Of a stretch of 64,000 nt of DNA, positions 20,249-28,474 are shown piece after piece. The DNA lies in contig NZ_CP011479.1 of assembly GCF_001011155.1 (NCBI RefSeq), forward strand, positions 1,878,501-1,942,500, written 5' to 3'. Below the pieces are notes generated by a model, which saw only the letters and a list, made by a program, of their open reading frames with translations, was not told the origin of the DNA and did not search any database. The first letter of the stretch is position 1. Each line of letters begins with the position of its first letter. The DNA comes from Hoeflea sp. IMCC20628. Lineage in GTDB: Bacteria > Pseudomonadota > Alphaproteobacteria > Rhizobiales > Rhizobiaceae. The position numbers and the translations under genes were made by a program.

Positions 20249-20689
20249 TCACCAGGCGCCGGTGTTGCCCATCGATTTCCAGGGTTCGGCCGGATCGAGC
20301 CGATCACCTTCTTGCAGCAGTTCGATCGAGATTCCGTCCGGAGACCTGACAAATGCCATGCGTCCGTCGCGTGGGGGCCGGTTGATGGTGACGCCATTGT
20401 CCATCAGCGACTGGCAAAGTTCATAGATATTGTCGACAGAATAGGCGAGGTGGCCAAAATTGCGGCCACCGGGATACTCTTCTGGGTCCCAATTATAGGT
20501 CAGTTCCAACAATGGTGCCTGTTCGGACGACGCCCGTTTCTCGTCGCCGGGTGCGGCGAGAAAGATCAGTGTGAACCGTCCCGCGTCGTTTTCGATCCGG
20601 CGCGTCTCCACAAGTCCCATTTTGTTGCAATAAAAATCCAGTGATGCCTCGACATCGGTGACCCGGACCATCGTGTGCAGATAACGCAT
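20249..20689 (-). CDS. gloA: Lactoylglutathione lyase (glyoxalase I)
   Basis: The 146-residue protein has the GloA pattern: [20 protein letters not shown] (first metal His), [28 protein letters not shown] (Glu and second His), and GISIELLQ (final Glu). It converts the methylglyoxal-glutathione hemithioacetal to S-lactoylglutathione. ATG 20689 matches the family N-terminus; the frame extends further upstream only by chance. It is divergent from the cold-shock gene. Confidence 0.94.
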   Translation of the reverse strand: MRYLHTMVRVTDVEASLDFYCNKMGLVETRRIENDAGRFTLIFLAAPGDEKRASSEQAPLLELTYNWDPEEYPGGRNFGHLAYSVDNIYELCQSLMDNGVTINRPPRDGRMAFVRSPDGISIELLQEGDRLDPAEPWKSMGNTGAW

Positions 20690-20877
20690 TGGCTTACCCC
20701 ATGATTCTTGAAGCGACCTACGATAGGCACAATTGTGTCCGAGGCAATGCCGACACAATAGAAGTGGATGGATCAACAAGTTTTGCAGCAGAGCTTGCAC
20801 TGCCCGCGCAATACAATGTTAATGTTTTGTCAAGAATCACTTCATTTCTTTGTGGCGCGTATTGGAGAGGGATCCGG

Positions 20878-21453
20878 ATGGGGGAAAGTTCCTCAGACAA
20901 GAATCAGGTGGAGGCAGAATCCCATGCTGACGCGGTAGATCTCATCGAGATCACCGGAACCATCAAATGGTTCGACGTCGCCAAGGGTTTTGGGTTCATC
21001 ATTCCTGACAATGGCATGGAAGATGTGCTGCTGCATGTCACCTGTCTGCGCCGTGACGGCTACCAGACCGTGCTTGAAGGAACCCGCATCGTCTGCGAGA
21101 TCCAGAAACGTGAACGCGGTTATCAGGCGTTTCGAATCCTTTCCATGGACACCTCAACTGCCGTTCACCCGTCGCAATTGCCGCCGGTGCGGACCCATGT
21201 CCAGGTCACGCCTTCAAGCGGCCTCGAGCGCGCGATCGTCAAGTGGTTCAATCGCACCAAAGGTTTTGGTTTTCTGACCCGGGGCGAGGGGACAGAGGAC
21301 ATCTTCATTCATATGGAGACGCTGAGGCGCTATGGTTTGGCTGAATTGCGGCCAGGACAAGTGGTGCTGGTGCGATTCGGCGATGGCGAAAAAGGTTTGA
21401 TGGCGGCAGAAATCCATCCGGATATCGATTCGCCAGTGCCGAACTCGCACTGA
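20878..21453 (+). CDS. Double cold-shock-domain protein
   Basis: The 191-residue protein carries two cold-shock domains. The first begins GTIKWFDVAKGFGFIIPDNG (about residues 26-90) and the second AIVKWFNRTKGFGFLTRGEG (about 118-185). Each has the RNP1-like KGFGFI/KGFGFL motif, while RNP2 is altered (DVLLHV and DIFIHM). Two-domain forms are common in rhizobia and bind single-stranded nucleic acid. ATG 20878 has GGAGAGGG seven bases upstream. Six bases separate it from the next gene, so they are co-transcribed. Confidence 0.92.
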   Translation: MGESSSDKNQVEAESHADAVDLIEITGTIKWFDVAKGFGFIIPDNGMEDVLLHVTCLRRDGYQTVLEGTRIVCEIQKRERGYQAFRILSMDTSTAVHPSQLPPVRTHVQVTPSSGLERAIVKWFNRTKGFGFLTRGEGTEDIFIHMETLRRYGLAELRPGQVVLVRFGDGEKGLMAAEIHPDIDSPVPNSH

Positions 21454-21459
21454 ACCGCC

Positions 21460-21912
21460 ATGCGCTGCTTTCGGAACATTCTTGCACTCGTTTTCACCTT
21501 CATGTTCAGCGCAGCAGCGTTTGCCGCGCCTGTTGATCCGGAGCGACTGGTCATTGAGACTGAGACCGGCTCGGTCTCGTTTGCCGTGGAACTGGCTTTG
21601 ACGCCGGAAGAACGTAGCATCGGCCTGATGTATCGGCCAAGCATGGGCGCCAAACACGGCATGCTGTTCCGGTTCGACCAAACCCGCCCAGTGATGATGT
21701 GGATGAAGAACACGCCGTTGGCGCTGGATATGCTGTTTCTTGATGATTCGGGCACCATCGTCGGCATTGCGCCTGACACGGTTCCTTTTTCGGAAGATAT
21801 TATCTCCTCGCCTGGACATGTGCGTTATGTGCTTGAATTGAATGCAGGCACGGCCCGGAGGCACGGCATTCTGGTCGGCGACAGGGCCCGTCATCGGGCG
21901 ATAGGCAAATGA
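21460..21912 (+). CDS. DUF192 family exported protein
   Basis: The 150-residue protein has a signal peptide (ILALVFTFMFSAAAFA) and a DUF192 domain: ALTPEERSIGLMYRPSMGAKHGMLF, MMWMKNTPLALDMLFLDDSGTIVGI and VLELNAGTARRHGILVGD. The family's function is not known. It follows the cold-shock gene by six bases; this pair is often seen together in Rhizobiales, which suggests shared transcription. Confidence 0.9.
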   Translation: MRCFRNILALVFTFMFSAAAFAAPVDPERLVIETETGSVSFAVELALTPEERSIGLMYRPSMGAKHGMLFRFDQTRPVMMWMKNTPLALDMLFLDDSGTIVGIAPDTVPFSEDIISSPGHVRYVLELNAGTARRHGILVGDRARHRAIGK

Positions 21913-21993
21913 ATTGCATAAAGAATCTCCTGTGGGACGAATAAAGGTTGCGGGGTATACCGTTCCGGTGTATCCGGATCACGCCTTAGGTAA

Positions 21994-22070
<77 letters not shown>

Positions 22071-22167
22071 TTTCTTCCCTTTCGATTTAAGGGGTGAAAA
22101 CAAGGCCTGACGGATGGTTGCAAAGTTGCCGCCAATGATATGCCAGAAACATTGATGGTAAAAACCG

Positions 22168-22205
22168 AAAACGCCCGCTGTAAGATGCGGGCGTTTTGGT
22201 TTTTC
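22168..22205 (+). terminator. Rho-independent terminator after tRNA-Pro
   Basis: The stem AAAACGCCCGC / GCGGGCGTTTT with a short loop is followed by a T-rich tract. The A tract on the left means it could also act on the minus strand. Confidence 0.85.
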
Positions 22206-22623
22206 GGGTTCTCCGCCTGGATGAGCATATCTCCGTGCCTTCATCCAGTCTGGCGCTGGCCCAAGAGCGGTTCGAGGATCAATTCAGTACGTGGCAGGAC
22301 TTGCCGGGTCTCCGTCTCGGGATGCCCGGTCTGAAGCGTTTCATCTCTGGATGGAAGCCTGTCTGGACCTTGGCCAAGGGCTGATTGCCGTGCTCGCCCT
22401 GACGCGGGATTCCTCTGCCAGCCGACCGCATCAAGTCGGCAATGCGACTTGCCATTATTTGCGGCACAAGCCGGGTTGGCAGTCGCCGATATGACAAACC
22501 GGCTTGGTTCCAGAAGGCCGCCTGATTTCTTCGATTGCGCTATGGCAAATCGGCCAGATTGGTGTTTAGTGTTGTGAACATTAGCCAAAAATCACACTAT
22601 TCAGAATTGAAAAGGCACATCAT
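22206..22623. other. Spacer between tRNA-Pro and the phosphatase gene
   Basis: Frames on both strands here are short and show no family pattern or ribosome-binding site. The AT-rich last 80 bp before 22624 probably contain the promoter of the following gene. Confidence 0.45.
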
Positions 22624-24159
22624 TTGAACATTCTTTTCATCACCGCAGATCAATGGCGCGGCGATTGCATTTCCGCTTTGGGCCATCCCCTAGTCAAGAC
22701 GCCCAACATTGACCGGCTGGCTGCTGATGGTGTGATTTTCAAGAATAATTTCGGCCAGGCGGTGCCTTGTGGTCCGGCGCGGGCAAGTTTGTACACGGGC
22801 ATGTATCTGCACAATCACGGCTCCGTGCTGAACGGAACGCCACTGGATGCGCGCCACACAAATCTGGCGTTGGAAGCCCGAAAAAAGGGGTATGAACCGG
22901 CGCTTTTTGGCTACACCGATGTCAGCCTCGACCCACGGTCCCAGGAGATTGTCGATGGCTATGAGGGCGTGTTGCCGGGCATGGATCCGATTTGCAAGCT
23001 GCTCAGTGATGCAGCCCCGTGGCTCGATGACCTGAAGCAAAAAGGCTACGACGTCTCCGGCGGAGTTGACGCGGTGATGTCGCCTCAAAAGGATTACCCG
23101 GGCGCAGAAAGCAAGGGCAAGACATATGCCGCGCCGGTCTATTCAGCCGAGGACAGCAACACTGCGTATCTGGTTGATGAGGCGATCAAATACATCGCCG
23201 CACAGGGAGACGAAAAGTGGTTTGCACATGTGTCCTTCCTGGCGCCACACCCGCCGTTCATCGCGCCTGAGCCCTATAACAGCATGTATGATGAACACGA
23301 CATGCCGATGCCGGTGCGTCGAGCGACGATGAAGGACGAGATCGCCCAGCATCCCTGGCTTGAGCATTACGTTACCAATCAACGCGGAACAGCTTTGACG
23401 GTCGGCTCGGAATCAAGTGACAATCTCGGCCTGTCTGATCAGGAGCTCCGTCAGGTCAAGGCCACCTATTTTGGCATGATTTCAGAAGTTGATGCGCAAG
23501 TCGGGCGGCTGATTGAGCATCTCAAGGCTGCCGGAACCTATGACAACACGCTTGTGATCTTCACTTCAGACCATGGCGAAAACCTTGGTGATCATTGGGC
23601 CTTTGCCAAATACACCTATTTCGATCAGTCGTTCCACGTTCCGCTGGTCATCCGTGACCCGTCTTCAATAGCGGACAAAGCCCGTGGGAGCGTTGTCGAG
23701 CTGCCGACGGAAAGCATCGACATCATGCCGACCCTTCTCGACGTTCTGGGACTTGACGTTCCAGCCCAATGTGACGGCAGGTCGTTGCTGCCATTTTGCA
23801 GAGGAGGGCAGCCCGCTGACTGGCGGGAAGAGGCGCATATGGAGTTTGATATCCGCAGCCCCTATGACGGCAAAGGCAAGCCGCCACTGGGACTGGAAAT
23901 GAAGCAATGTCTGGCCACGATTGTCCGGGGGCCGCGCTACAAATACATTCATTTCGCGACGCTGCCACCGCTTCTGTTTGATCTGAAAGTAGATCCGAAC
24001 GAATTCGAAAACCTCGCAGAAAACCCCAAATATCACGGCGTCATGCTTGAATTTGCTTCAAAAATGTTGCGCTGGCGGGTGGAGCACAACGCGCCGGCCC
24101 TGACTGATTATCACCTCAAGAGCGATGGTGCTGTCGAGCAGGGCATGAGATCAAGATAG
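22624..24159 (+). CDS. Sulfatase-superfamily phosphonate/phosphodiester monoesterase
   Basis: The 511-residue enzyme matches the phosphonate monoester hydrolase branch of the alkaline-phosphatase superfamily in length and motifs. These are NILFITADQWRGDC (metal Asp), VPCGPARASLYTG (C-x-P-x-R; the Cys is expected to become formylglycine), HPPFIAPEPY (His) and IFTSDHGENLGDH (Asp-His metal ligands). Such enzymes hydrolyse phosphonate monoesters, phosphodiesters and sometimes sulfate esters. There is no signal peptide, so it acts in the cytoplasm on imported substrate. The start is TTG 22624 with AAAGG upstream. It converges with the ABC transporter genes, overlapping by nine bases. Confidence 0.85.
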   Translation: MNILFITADQWRGDCISALGHPLVKTPNIDRLAADGVIFKNNFGQAVPCGPARASLYTGMYLHNHGSVLNGTPLDARHTNLALEARKKGYEPALFGYTDVSLDPRSQEIVDGYEGVLPGMDPICKLLSDAAPWLDDLKQKGYDVSGGVDAVMSPQKDYPGAESKGKTYAAPVYSAEDSNTAYLVDEAIKYIAAQGDEKWFAHVSFLAPHPPFIAPEPYNSMYDEHDMPMPVRRATMKDEIAQHPWLEHYVTNQRGTALTVGSESSDNLGLSDQELRQVKATYFGMISEVDAQVGRLIEHLKAAGTYDNTLVIFTSDHGENLGDHWAFAKYTYFDQSFHVPLVIRDPSSIADKARGSVVELPTESIDIMPTLLDVLGLDVPAQCDGRSLLPFCRGGQPADWREEAHMEFDIRSPYDGKGKPPLGLEMKQCLATIVRGPRYKYIHFATLPPLLFDLKVDPNEFENLAENPKYHGVMLEFASKMLRWRVEHNAPALTDYHLKSDGAVEQGMRSR

Positions 24160-25203
24160 GACTTTGTCCTCTGAAGTTTCTGTCCTGTTCTTGCCGTGTT
24201 CGAGCGCGCCCTTGAGCGTCAATTCTTCGGCATGAAGACAGGCGACAAAGTGGCCTTTCTTGATTTCTCGCAGAGGCGGTACCTGGGTCTGGCAAGCCTG
24301 TGTGGCGTATTGACAGCGCGTATGAAAGCGGCATCCCGCCGGCGGATTTGTCGGGCTTGGGCGCTCACCTGTCAAAAACACCGGTTTCATCACCTGTGAC
24401 GGGTCGGCTTCGGGAATCGCCGACATCAGGGCTTCGGTATAGGGATGCTGGGGCGCGTAATAGAGGTCTTCTGTGGCGGCAATCTCGACAACTTGCCCCA
24501 GATACATCACGGCAACCCGGTCACAGGCATAGGCGACGGCTGCGAGGTCGTGCGCGATGAACAAATAGGTCAGGTTCAACTGTACCTGCAGATCCTTGAG
24601 CAGGTTGAGAATTTGAGCCTGAATCGAGACATCGAGCGCCGACACGGCCTCATCACAGACGATAAACTCGGGATGCAGGACCAGGGCACGGGCGATGGCA
24701 ATGCGTTGCCTCTGGCCGCCGCTGAAGGCGTGGGGAAAACGGCTCAGATGATGGATGTTGAGGCCGCATCGACCCGCCATGTCGACAACCCGGTCATTGA
24801 GGTCTTTTCCCTTGGCAAGCTTGTTGGCGATCAATGGTTCGCTGATGATGTCGCGCACGGTCATGCGGGGGTTGAGCGAGGCGTAAGGGTCCTGGAAGAT
24901 CATTTGCATGTTGCGCCAGACCTCCCTCAAGCCGCGGCGGTTGAGTCCCATGATATCAATGCTCTTGCCGTCCTGCTCATAGACGATCTCGCCGCTGCTT
25001 GGCTCAAGCGCCCGCAAAATGGCTCGGCCAAGGGTTGTTTTGCCAGATCCGCTTTCGCCGACCAGGCCGAGGGTTTCTCCGCGCTCGATATCAAAGCTCA
25101 CTCCGTCTACGGCCTTCACAAAACTGTGCTGCCGACCGAGGAAATCCTTGTCACCAACCGGAAAGTGGACTTTGACATCGGTAATTCTGAGAAGCCGGCT
25201 CAT
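24151..25203 (-). CDS. Peptide-type ABC importer, ATP-binding protein 2 (OppF/DppF-like)
   Basis: The 350-residue ATPase has Walker A GLVGESGSGKTTLGR, the signature SGGQRQRIAIARAL, Walker B EFIVCDEAVSALDV, and the C-terminal oligopeptide/dipeptide domain with three Cys (CRFHTRCQYATQAC), typical of OppF/DppF. It overlaps the upstream ATPase gene by 4 bp (ATGA), marking translational coupling. It energises the importer whose permeases and binding protein lie upstream on the same strand. Confidence 0.93.
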   Translation of the reverse strand: MSRLLRITDVKVHFPVGDKDFLGRQHSFVKAVDGVSFDIERGETLGLVGESGSGKTTLGRAILRALEPSSGEIVYEQDGKSIDIMGLNRRGLREVWRNMQMIFQDPYASLNPRMTVRDIISEPLIANKLAKGKDLNDRVVDMAGRCGLNIHHLSRFPHAFSGGQRQRIAIARALVLHPEFIVCDEAVSALDVSIQAQILNLLKDLQVQLNLTYLFIAHDLAAVAYACDRVAVMYLGQVVEIAATEDLYYAPQHPYTEALMSAIPEADPSQVMKPVFLTGERPSPTNPPAGCRFHTRCQYATQACQTQVPPLREIKKGHFVACLHAEELTLKGALEHGKNRTETSEDKVLS

Positions 25204-26225
25204 GATGCAGTCTCCACATCCGCAGCTTCATGAAGGAAACAGTGAACTTCATGCTGAGGGGATATCACGCTTGAACTTGGGACCTGAGTGTCGCACCGCC
25301 CGGGAATGAAGGACTCGCATCTGGGGTGAAAAGCACAACCGCCGGGGCGCTCGAACAGGCTTGGAACGGAGCCTGCAATCGATGTCAGCTTGCGCCTGTC
25401 GCGCAGATCACCGAGCCGCGGAATGGCGCTGAGAAGGCTGACTGTATAGGGATGCTGCGGATTGTCGAAGATCTCTTTGACAGGGCCTTTCTCGGCAATC
25501 TTGCCCATATACATGATGGCGACTTCATCGGCGATCTGGGCGACGACCCCGAGGTCATGGGTGATGAAAATCATCGCCATGCCGGACTCGTCCTTGAGGC
25601 TGCGCATGATCTCGAGGATCTGGGCCTGAATGGTCACATCAAGAGCCGTGGTTGGTTCGTCGGCAATGAGCACCGACGGATTGCAGGCCAGCGCCTTGGC
25701 GATCATTGCCCGTTGCCGCATCCCGCCGGAGAAAGAGTGCGGGTACTGGTCCACGGCCCGTTCCGGATCGGGAATTCCCACCTTGTCGAGCAGTTCGATG
25801 ACCCGTGCCCGAGTCTCTGCCTTTGACAGCTTGAGATGAAGCCGGATGACTTCGCCGATCTGGTCGCCAATCTTGTGGATCAGGGAAAACGAACTCATCG
25901 GCTCCTGAAAGATCATCGACATCTGGTTGCCGCGAATGTTGCGGATTTCCTTGCCGTCCTTGGAAAGCCGCACGATGTTGATCGGCGTTTGATCCGCACT
26001 CGGGCGAAAGTTGATTTCGCCGGAGCTGATTCTCAGTTCCCGTGGCAACAGGCGCAGCAGGGATTGTGAGGTGATGCTTTTTCCACAGCCGGATTCACCG
26101 ACCAGCGCCAGCACTTTTCCAGCCGACAGTTCAAAATCAATCCCCTGAACAACGGGAATATCGTCCCCGTCAAAATCGAGGGTGACATGGAGATCCCGGA
26201 CTTCGAGCAGTACATCGCTTTTCAT
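25200..26225 (-). CDS. Peptide-type ABC importer, ATP-binding protein 1 (OppD/DppD-like)
   Basis: The 341-residue ATPase shows Walker A ALVGESGCGKSITSQ, the signature SFSGGMRQRAMIAKAL, Walker B VLIADEPTTALDV and the OppD-type C-terminal domain (CAFHPRCESFIPGRC). ATG 26225 is used because it fits the family N-terminus and lies 10 bp after the permease stop, with AGGG upstream. The longer frame reading from 26306 runs back into the preceding gene. Confidence 0.93.
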   Translation of the reverse strand: MKSDVLLEVRDLHVTLDFDGDDIPVVQGIDFELSAGKVLALVGESGCGKSITSQSLLRLLPRELRISSGEINFRPSADQTPINIVRLSKDGKEIRNIRGNQMSMIFQEPMSSFSLIHKIGDQIGEVIRLHLKLSKAETRARVIELLDKVGIPDPERAVDQYPHSFSGGMRQRAMIAKALACNPSVLIADEPTTALDVTIQAQILEIMRSLKDESGMAMIFITHDLGVVAQIADEVAIMYMGKIAEKGPVKEIFDNPQHPYTVSLLSAIPRLGDLRDRRKLTSIAGSVPSLFERPGGCAFHPRCESFIPGRCDTQVPSSSVISPQHEVHCFLHEAADVETAS

Positions 26226-26235
26226 GCTCAAAACC

Positions 26236-27378
26236 CTATTTGGAGTACGGGTCGGCAGCGTCACGCATGCCATCACCGACGAAGTTAAAGGCGAGAACCG
26301 CGACAACGATGAACAACCCCGGTATCAGCAGCCATGGCATGTGCGATATGGCGCGGACGTTTTGCGCCGAATAGAGCAGCACACCCCAGCTTTCTGCCGG
26401 TTCGCGCAGACCCAGGCCAAGGAAACTCAGAGAGGTTTCTGCAAGAAGAATTTCGGGGAATGCGATGGTCACGTCGACGATCATGTAGCTCATGAATGAC
26501 GGCAAGAGATGGCGCAGGATGATGCGCGCGTCGGTACAGCCTGATAATCGGGCCGCGACGGTAAAATCTTCTTCGCGCAGCGCCAGCAGTTTGCTGCGGA
26601 CCGTTCGCGCCAGATGTGTCCAGCCGACCATGGCAAGGATGACGGTAATTGCCACATAGACCTGCAAGGAACTCCAGTCCCTGGGCAGGGCAGCACTTAA
26701 AGCAAGCCAGAGTGGCAGGGTGGGAATCGAGCGAATGAATTCGATAAGGCGCATGATCAGATTATCGACTATGCCGCCGAAATATCCCGCGACACCGCCG
26801 ATGATCGCTCCAAGAATGAAGGCGAATGTGACGCCGACCAGCCCGACCGAAAGAGAAATCCTGGTGGCGTAGAGGGTGCGTGAAAACACGTCCCGGCCAA
26901 GGGTGTCGGTGCCAAACAGATGGACAAACCCATCCCCGGCGCCAAAAAGGTGCCGATCGGTTTCAAACAATCCCCAGAACCGGTAAGTGCTGCCTTTGAC
27001 AAAAAACTCGATAGGCCAGCGGGTCGTTTCATCGACAACAGATATCTTTCGAAGGGTTTCCGGATCATTCTTTGTGGTGCGGGCATAGACAAAGGGACGC
27101 GGATGAAAGTTCCACTCCGCATCGAAGAAGTGAATGCCCATCGGCGGGCTGGCCAGATATTGATTGTTGCGATCGGAAGGGACGACCGGGCTGAGAATCT
27201 CGGCAAACACCGCTGACAAGACCAGCAGCGACAGCATGACCATACCAACCAGGGCCATGTGGTGTTTCTTGAACTTCCACCACATCAGTTGCCACTGGGT
27301 CGCCATTTCCGGGCGACGGCTGCGCTTTTTGCGTTTTGGCGCTGCCACATCGGCAGGCATTTTTACGGATGCATTCAT
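26236..27378 (-). CDS. Peptide-type ABC importer, permease 2 (OppC-like)
   Basis: The 380-residue inner-membrane protein has a basic N-terminus (KRKKRSRR), a first membrane helix (MALVGMVMLSLLVLSAVFA), a periplasmic loop that is long for the family (residues 75-170), and a BPD_transp_1 core of about five helices. The EAA-like coupling loop reads ARLSGCTDARIILRHLLPS. ATG 27378 follows the upstream permease stop by one base. The large loop resembles that of the YejE group of OppC proteins. Confidence 0.9.
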   Translation of the reverse strand: MNASVKMPADVAAPKRKKRSRRPEMATQWQLMWWKFKKHHMALVGMVMLSLLVLSAVFAEILSPVVPSDRNNQYLASPPMGIHFFDAEWNFHPRPFVYARTTKNDPETLRKISVVDETTRWPIEFFVKGSTYRFWGLFETDRHLFGAGDGFVHLFGTDTLGRDVFSRTLYATRISLSVGLVGVTFAFILGAIIGGVAGYFGGIVDNLIMRLIEFIRSIPTLPLWLALSAALPRDWSSLQVYVAITVILAMVGWTHLARTVRSKLLALREEDFTVAARLSGCTDARIILRHLLPSFMSYMIVDVTIAFPEILLAETSLSFLGLGLREPAESWGVLLYSAQNVRAISHMPWLLIPGLFIVVAVLAFNFVGDGMRDAADPYSK

Positions 27379-27379
27379 C

Positions 27380-28375
27380 TTAGGAATTCCCCTGCATTCG
27401 GATGCGTGGATCCACAAGGATCAACAGGATGTCGGAGATGAATGTTCCGATGATCGTGAAAGCGCAGAATATCAAAACCATGCCGCCGGCGAGGTACATA
27501 TCCTGGTTGAGCAGCGACTGGAGGAACAGCGGGCCGGTGTCTGGCAGCGACATCACAACGCCGACAATGGGTGCGCCTGAAATCACGAAAGTCAGCCGCC
27601 AGCCGATAGTTGCCACAATTGGATTGAGCGCCATCCTGACCGGATATTTCAGCAGCAAGCGCATCGGGGAAAGCCCGCCGGCGCGCGCGGCCATGACATA
27701 CATCTTGTCGAGTTCGTCGAGCGTCGAGGCTCGCACGGTGCGGATCAGGTAAGCCGTGCCTGAGGTACCAAGTACGATGACCGGGATCCACAAATGCTCC
27801 ATGAGATTGACCACGCGGCCCCAACTCCACGGCGCGTCCTGGTATTCTGGCGAGAACAGCCCGCCAACACTCTGGCCGAAATACTTTTGGCCCAAGAACA
27901 TGAGAATGAGCGCGAGCAGGAAATTCGGGGTCGCGAGCCCGACATAGCCAACGGTGGAGAAAACATGATCGGTGAGGGAATATTGTCGGACCGCTGAATA
28001 GATGCCTATGGGAATGGCGACCACGTACATGAAAACGAGTGTCGAGAATGCCAATGCCAGTGTCAGCGGAAGCCGTTCTCCAATGACGTCGGCCACCGGG
28101 CGTCTCCACTCCCAGGAATATCCCATATCTCCTTCAGTGACGATTTTGGTGACCCATGTGCCGTACTGGATATACCAGGGCCGATCCAAGCCCAACTGAT
28201 GGCGCATGTCATCGAGTTCCTGAACGGTGACCGGAGCGCCGGCCTGCTGCCGCTTGTTGGCATAGGAATCGGCGAAATCACCTGGCGGGAGCTGGATGAG
28301 CACGAAAGCAACCATGGAAACGGCCGCCATCGTCAAAATCATATAGATGAAACGGCCTACAACGAATCTTATCAT
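27380..28375 (-). CDS. Peptide-type ABC importer, permease 1 (OppB-like)
   Basis: The 331-residue membrane protein begins MIRFVVGRFIYMILTMAAVS, with the N-terminal helix and LPPGD motif usual for OppB/DppB, and carries the coupling loop VMAARAGGLSPMRLLLKYPV. Six hydrophobic segments are visible. It pairs with the OppC-like permease. A terminator hairpin separates it from the upstream binding-protein gene, so it is probably expressed at a lower level. Confidence 0.92.
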   Translation of the reverse strand: MIRFVVGRFIYMILTMAAVSMVAFVLIQLPPGDFADSYANKRQQAGAPVTVQELDDMRHQLGLDRPWYIQYGTWVTKIVTEGDMGYSWEWRRPVADVIGERLPLTLALAFSTLVFMYVVAIPIGIYSAVRQYSLTDHVFSTVGYVGLATPNFLLALILMFLGQKYFGQSVGGLFSPEYQDAPWSWGRVVNLMEHLWIPVIVLGTSGTAYLIRTVRASTLDELDKMYVMAARAGGLSPMRLLLKYPVRMALNPIVATIGWRLTFVISGAPIVGVVMSLPDTGPLFLQSLLNQDMYLAGGMVLIFCAFTIIGTFISDILLILVDPRIRMQGNS

Positions 28376-28428
28376 CAAACGTTCCCAGCTACCGCTCTAA
28401 AGAGCGCCGTCGTCATTGAACCGCGTTT

Positions 28429-28462
28429 AAAAAAATGGCCGGAGGCAGCGCTGCCTCCGGCC
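28429..28462 (-). terminator. Terminator/attenuator between binding protein and permease genes
   Basis: A perfect inverted repeat (GGCCGGAGGCAG / CTGCCTCCGGCC with a CG loop) is followed on the minus strand by ATTTTTTT. It lies just after the solute-binding protein stop and 54 bp before the OppB-like start. Confidence 0.9.
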
Positions 28463-28474
28463 TTTTGATCTGCC

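Noticed and set aside
22241-22588. Minus-strand frame of 115 codons before the phosphatase gene.
   Set aside because: No family pattern, no ribosome-binding site and it covers the expected promoter.
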